Source of the DNA: an uncultured Eubacteriales bacterium
GTDB taxonomy: Bacteria; Bacillota; Clostridia; Lachnospirales; Lachnospiraceae
Assembly: GCA_900549105.1 (NCBI GenBank)
Contig: URND01000127.1
Span: 1 to 8,240 of the forward strand
Reading direction: 5' to 3'
Length of the DNA stretch: 8,240 nt
The notes under the pieces are model-generated. The model did no database searches, had not been told where the DNA came from, and was given only the letters and a program-made list of their open reading frames with translations. Positions 5,505 to 8,240 of the stretch are shown here, in pieces. A program made the translations under genes and the position numbers. How positions within the stretch are numbered: the first letter of the stretch is position 1; the number at the start of each line of letters is the position of its first letter.

Positions 5505-6677
5505 ATGAACAAAAAAGAAATCAGTGAAATAAAGAAACAGTTTACCCCTTCCCACTGCGCTATCACCCGCATCTGCGGCTGCTATGTGGATGCAGAAAAA
5601 GAGAAAAAAGCTCAGATGAAAGAAATGTTCCTCACACTTCCCGAAGAAGAAATGTTTAAATACTTTGATATATTCCGAAAAACCCTGTCCGGCACTCTCG
5701 GAAAAAATCTTGTGAATATGGAGTTCCCTATCGAAGCCGAGGATTTCGGCGGCTCCCAGGCTTTTTTAATGTCCCTTCGGGAAAGCCAGCTAAACGACCC
5801 GAATCTCCTGAATGAATTTTACGACAAAATCATCGAATCTTATGATTACGGCGAAAATTATTTAATTCTTCTCATTCATTCCGTTTATGATGTTCCGGGA
5901 AAAACAACGGATGGCCTGGAAATGGATGACGCCTCCGATGAAGTCTATGACCATATTTTATGTGCTGTCTGCCCGGTAAAACTGTCCAAGCCCGGCCTTT
6001 CCTATCAGGCCGAAACGAACAGTTTCCATGACCGGATTCGGGACTGGATTGTGGAGCTTCCCGAAATTGGTTTCCTCTTCCCGGCTTTTAACGACCGCAG
6101 CACCGATATCCATAATCTGCTCTACTATACAAAAAATCCCGAGGACCTGCGTTCCAGCCTGGTCGATGGGCTTCTCGGCTGTGTTCTGCCGCTGACGGCC
6201 AAAAGCCAGAAAGAAACTTTTCAGACTATTATCGAAGATACCCTCGGTTCAGACTGTGATTATGAAACCATCCGAAACATTCATGAAAACCTTCATGAAA
6301 TGATAGAAGAAAAAAAGGAGGAGCCGGAACCTCTCCTTCTCGACAAAACAGATATTAAAAATCTTCTGGCCGGAAGCGGCGTTCAGCCGGAAAAACTGGA
6401 AGATTTTGAAAAACATTATAAAGCTTCGGCTCCGGAACCCGTACCATTTATGGCCTCCAACATTGCCAATACCCGTAAATTCGAGGTAAAGACCCCGGAT
6501 GTTATTGTCCAGGTCAATCCGGCCCGCTCCGACCTGGTGGACACCCGTATTATTGACGGCCGGCAATGCATTGTTATCGAAATAAATGACGCTGTGGAGG
6601 TCAACGGAATCCCCGTACGTTTTTCCTCAAAAAAGACGGAAGAAACCTTCGATGCCCCGGAAGAAACTTTCGATTAA
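5505..6677 (+). CDS. DUF4317 family protein, function unknown
   Basis: A 390-residue soluble protein recognised as DUF4317, a family common in Clostridia with no assigned function that I know of. The N-terminus MNKKEISEIKKQFTP, followed by SHCAITRICGCYVDAEKEKK, is the most characteristic part; it holds three cysteines (19, 25, 27). No signal peptide, membrane segment or known catalytic motif is visible. The middle is rich in acidic residues and aromatic beta-strand-like stretches. The region around 265-320 is charged (MIEEKKEEPEP) and probably helical or linker-like. The last 14 residues contain ETFD twice, from a 21-bp near-tandem duplication (6637-6677). The ATG at 5505 has AAAGGCGG 9 bases upstream. 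It is monocistronic, between its own promoter and a strong terminator, and divergent from sufCB. The neighbours do not reveal its job. Confidence 0.88.
   Translation: MNKKEISEIKKQFTPSHCAITRICGCYVDAEKEKKAQMKEMFLTLPEEEMFKYFDIFRKTLSGTLGKNLVNMEFPIEAEDFGGSQAFLMSLRESQLNDPNLLNEFYDKIIESYDYGENYLILLIHSVYDVPGKTTDGLEMDDASDEVYDHILCAVCPVKLSKPGLSYQAETNSFHDRIRDWIVELPEIGFLFPAFNDRSTDIHNLLYYTKNPEDLRSSLVDGLLGCVLPLTAKSQKETFQTIIEDTLGSDCDYETIRNIHENLHEMIEEKKEEPEPLLLDKTDIKNLLAGSGVQPEKLEDFEKHYKASAPEPVPFMASNIANTRKFEVKTPDVIVQVNPARSDLVDTRIIDGRQCIVIEINDAVEVNGIPVRFSSKKTEETFDAPEETFD
6637..6677 (+). repeat. 21-bp near-tandem duplication at the 3' end of the DUF4317 gene
   Basis: CGGAAGAAACCTTCGAT at 6637 recurs at 6658 with one C-to-T change in the unit, giving EETFDAPEETFD at the protein C-terminus. 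It looks like a recent slippage duplication. Confidence 0.75.
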
Positions 6678-6684
6678 TAATTTT

Positions 6685-6726
6685 AAAAAAGGTATGCTGC
6701 CCTCATGCGGGAAACATACCTTTTTT
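6685..6726. terminator. Bidirectional terminator between the DUF4317 and anti-sigma genes
   Basis: AAAAAAGGTATG (6685-6696) pairs perfectly with CATACCTTTTTT (6715-6726). The 18-base interior can add a CCC/GGG pairing (6700-6702 with 6709-6711). The run of six A on one side and six T on the other gives a U-tract in both directions. It begins 7 bases after the DUF4317 stop and ends 9 bases before the anti-sigma stop, so it should serve both convergent transcripts. Confidence 0.93.
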
Positions 6727-6735
6727 ATATCCATT

Positions 6736-7518
6736 TTAGTTCTTTTTCCTTCCATGGCCGTATTCATGGTGATGGCCATGGGACGTTTCATCCTGGGGGG
6801 ATTCATCCTGGGACGCTTCATCCTGAGATACTTCATCCTGGCACCCGCCATCAGACAGGGCCTCCGTACAATTATGGATTTCCTTCATTGTCATCCCCTG
6901 TACTTCATCTACTGTAATCTCCGGGTCAAGAGCTTTCAATTCCAGATAAGCCCTGTATTTTCCGCAGGACAATCCCGCTGCATGGGCGATATCTGCATCC
7001 TCCTCACTGGCTGTATGGCAATAGACTTTTTCCCTGCCCGCCGCACAGTGCCTGATATCTGAAAGCATTTTTTCGCATCGAATTCCATCCGAACTGACAA
7101 CCGTAATCGATAATTCTTCATCCCCAGCCAGATAATCTGCAATACTTTCACTGTTCAATATTTGATCTACCGCTTCCGTATATTTTAAAAATCTTACATC
7201 CAATACCGCGGCCAGCTTTTCCCCATCTGTATTATATCCTTTAACAGAAATAACTTTATCAAATCGGTTAATTTCCAATTCAAGAGATGGATTAATATCG
7301 ATACTGATTGCCGATGTTGGTATAAAATAAAGCTGATAGCTGCCAAAAGCAATTAAGAAAAACACCAGACAGGCCGCCGCCGGAATAAACCGTCTGAAAC
7401 TAAAAAGCCTGCGCTTCTTACCAGCCTCTGTCCAGCCCATGACAAAATCTTTTGTTTTTTCTTTTAATTCCTCTTCCGCATGAACCGCGTCGAAAGCCTC
7501 TTTCAAACGTTCATTCAT
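6736..7518 (-). CDS. RsgI-like transmembrane anti-sigma factor with a repeat linker and His-rich tail
   Basis: A 260-residue protein predicted to hold its partner sigma factor at the membrane. The cytoplasmic N-terminus (1-43) ends in a basic KKRRLFSFRR stretch. One membrane helix follows (about 45-66, FIPAAACLVFFLIAFGSYQL). The outside part begins TSAISIDINPSLELEINRFD (68-87) and matches, by recollection, the RsgI-like middle domain. N76-P77 is the Asn-Pro pair at which RsgI proteins self-cleave. GLSCGKYRAYLELKALDPEI (182-201) and MTMKEIHNC are typical of this family's C-terminal part. Residues 227-246 are four QDE-type pentapeptides, and the end is HGHHHEYGHGRKKN. The ATG at 7518 is preferred over a GTG at 7527 because AGGGGG (7527-7532) lies 8 bases before it. 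It overlaps the sigma gene by 8 bp (ATGAATGA), a usual sign of translational coupling. What it senses is not known. Confidence 0.87.
   Translation of the reverse strand: MNERLKEAFDAVHAEEELKEKTKDFVMGWTEAGKKRRLFSFRRFIPAAACLVFFLIAFGSYQLYFIPTSAISIDINPSLELEINRFDKVISVKGYNTDGEKLAAVLDVRFLKYTEAVDQILNSESIADYLAGDEELSITVVSSDGIRCEKMLSDIRHCAAGREKVYCHTASEEDADIAHAAGLSCGKYRAYLELKALDPEITVDEVQGMTMKEIHNCTEALSDGGCQDEVSQDEASQDESPQDETSHGHHHEYGHGRKKN
6782..6841 (-). repeat. Four 15-bp tandem repeats encoding QDExx pentapeptides
   Basis: Four units at 6782, 6797, 6812 and 6827 share TTCATCCTG on the plus strand, which encodes QDE on the minus strand; the first bases of each unit vary. The product is QDEVS-QDEAS-QDESP-QDETS. 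It is in-frame, so copy number can change without breaking the gene. It joins the folded extracellular part to the His-rich tail. Confidence 0.92.
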
Positions 7519-7993
7519 CACCGTCACCCCCTAACCTTTCCTTTAGCATTTGTTTGGAACGTGTCAGGAGTGTATAGACTGTATTTACATTTTTTCCAAG
7601 AATCCGGCTAATCTCCGGAGCCGTATAATCTTCATAATAATGAAGATAAACCACATCCCGATATTTCTGAGGCAGCGCCAGAACAGTTTCCAGAACTTCT
7701 CTATGTTCAGAAGACAATGCCGCCGGCTGCTCCATAACCTGTTCCAGGGATACAAAATGGCTGCGAAAAAAATTTTTAAGTAAATCTTTGCAGGCATTAA
7801 TTGTCACCCGGATAAACCAGGCTCTCCGATGCGCTTCATTTTCAAATATGTCATTATTAATGGCATACTTCAGAAATACCGTTTGAAATATATCTTCCGT
7901 ATCCGCATAATTTTTCAAATATATCATGCAAATCCGACGCACCGTATCCGAATAAAATTCAATCGCCTCACTGACTTCTTGTTCACTCCGCAT
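7511..7993 (-). CDS. ECF-type RNA polymerase sigma factor (sigma-70 family)
   Basis: A 160-residue two-domain sigma factor. Region 2 spans about residues 10-78, with DTEDIFQTVFLKY (31-43) as the core-binding part and WFIRVTINACKDLLK (59-73) as the -10 recognition helix. A short linker follows. Region 4 is about 100-155: LPQKYRDVVYLHYYEDYTAPEI, then the helix-turn-helix ISRILGKNVNTVYTLLTRSK (128-147). No sigma-1 or region 3 is present, so it is ECF class. The start at 7993 is preceded by a weak TGGGGA site and lies 16 bp after the stop of the secreted-protein gene. The 3' end overlaps the anti-sigma gene, its probable inhibitor. It likely autoregulates the operon, but the promoter is outside the window. 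Pairing with an RsgI-like protein is notable because B. subtilis RsgI controls SigI, which is not a standard ECF factor. Confidence 0.93.
   Translation of the reverse strand: MRSEQEVSEAIEFYSDTVRRICMIYLKNYADTEDIFQTVFLKYAINNDIFENEAHRRAWFIRVTINACKDLLKNFFRSHFVSLEQVMEQPAALSSEHREVLETVLALPQKYRDVVYLHYYEDYTAPEISRILGKNVNTVYTLLTRSKQMLKERLGGDGDE
7527..7532 (-). promoter_or_regulatory. Ribosome binding site of the anti-sigma gene, inside the sigma gene
   Basis: AGGGGG lies 8 bases before the ATG at 7518, within the last codons of the sigma gene (encoding LGG). It rules against the in-frame GTG at 7527, which overlaps it. Confidence 0.75.
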
Positions 7994-8009
7994 ATCAAAT
8001 CCCCATCAA

Positions 8010-8240
8010 TTATTTTCGATGACATCCTCCATGAAAGCCATGTCCATGCCCCAGGCAATCTCCCAGCCCGGTTCTTCCGGCATAATTATCGCAAACGCCA
8101 TCTCCATCTTCATCCCTATACTGACAGGTTATGCCGGAATGAGTACAATAGCCGTCTCCATTCCTATTCATAAAGCGGCCTCCCCATTCCTGTCCGGATG
8201 CAAAAGTGGCTGTCGCTCCAACAATAAAAACTAATGCTGC
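8010..8240 (-). CDS. Secreted small protein with DxDGDG-type loops and His-rich tail, 5' end outside the window
   Basis: The last 76 codons of a gene that starts beyond position 8240. The visible part opens with AALVFIVGATATFA followed by SG, the hydrophobic end and a likely cleavage site of a signal peptide, so the mature protein should be exported. Two acidic loops follow: NRNGDG (fragment residues 25-30) and DEDGDGVCD (43-51). The second resembles the calcium loop of EF-hand and dockerin modules. Five cysteines (32, 39, 50, 62, 73) could form disulfides or bind metal. The end is GHGHGFHGGCHRK, a His/Gly/Cys-rich tail. Similar short DEDGDGVCDN plus HGHGH proteins occur in Firmicutes, as I recall, without a known function. 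It lies 16 bp upstream of the sigma gene on the same strand, so it is probably co-transcribed. Metal binding is inferred from composition only. Confidence 0.82.
   Translation of the reverse strand, partial: AALVFIVGATATFASGQEWGGRFMNRNGDGYCTHSGITCQYRDEDGDGVCDNYAGRTGLGDCLGHGHGFHGGCHRK

Noticed and set aside
6782..6841. Regular short repeats considered as a CRISPR-like array
   Set aside because: 15-bp contiguous in-frame units with no spacers, coding for a pentapeptide linker, and no cas genes nearby.
7519..7527. GTG start for the anti-sigma gene
   Set aside because: The AGGGGG ribosome site overlaps it; the ATG at 7518 is correctly spaced.

Overview
The window looks like chromosomal DNA from a mid-GC member of the Clostridia, most likely Lachnospiraceae. 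This rests on the gene content: a two-gene SufC/short-SufB operon, a PurO-type IMP cyclohydrolase beside a formyltransferase-only PurH-like protein, DapL, a DUF4317 protein, and an ECF sigma factor with an RsgI-like partner. Strong AGGAGG-type ribosome sites and consensus TTGaca-17-TATAAT promoters fit as well. No tRNA, rRNA, transposase, phage gene or CRISPR array is visible. Genes are densely packed on both strands.

Layout. 1-129 (-) is the N-terminus of an AICAR formyltransferase that runs out of the window. 140-853 (-) is IMP cyclohydrolase; the two are 10 bp apart and together make the last two steps of IMP synthesis. A compact divergent promoter pair (881-947) separates them from dapL (1000-2196, +), which makes LL-diaminopimelate for lysine and peptidoglycan. 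dapL overlaps by 9 bp, tail to tail, a family-6 type DNA-deoxyinosine glycosylase (2188-2700, -). A stand-alone small alarmone synthetase of the RelP/YwaC type (2870-3547, +) follows, with its own promoter and terminator.

3633-5299 (-) is a two-gene iron-sulfur assembly operon, sufC then a short sufB-like scaffold. Its leader holds an unusual 16-bp tandem repeat and a palindrome at the predicted transcription start. A back-to-back promoter drives a DUF4317 protein of unknown function (5505-6677, +), which ends at a bidirectional terminator (6685-6726).

6736-8240 (-) is a three-gene unit. It encodes a secreted small protein with acidic DxDGDG-type loops and a His-rich tail (5' end outside the window), an ECF sigma factor, and a membrane-spanning RsgI-like anti-sigma factor. 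The anti-sigma factor has an Asn-Pro candidate self-cleavage site, a four-fold pentapeptide repeat and its own His-rich tail. This unit is the best candidate for an undescribed system: a surface signalling module in which secreted and membrane-anchored parts share metal-binding-like tails. That role is inference. The rest of the window is recognisable housekeeping, with several non-coding structures worth checking.
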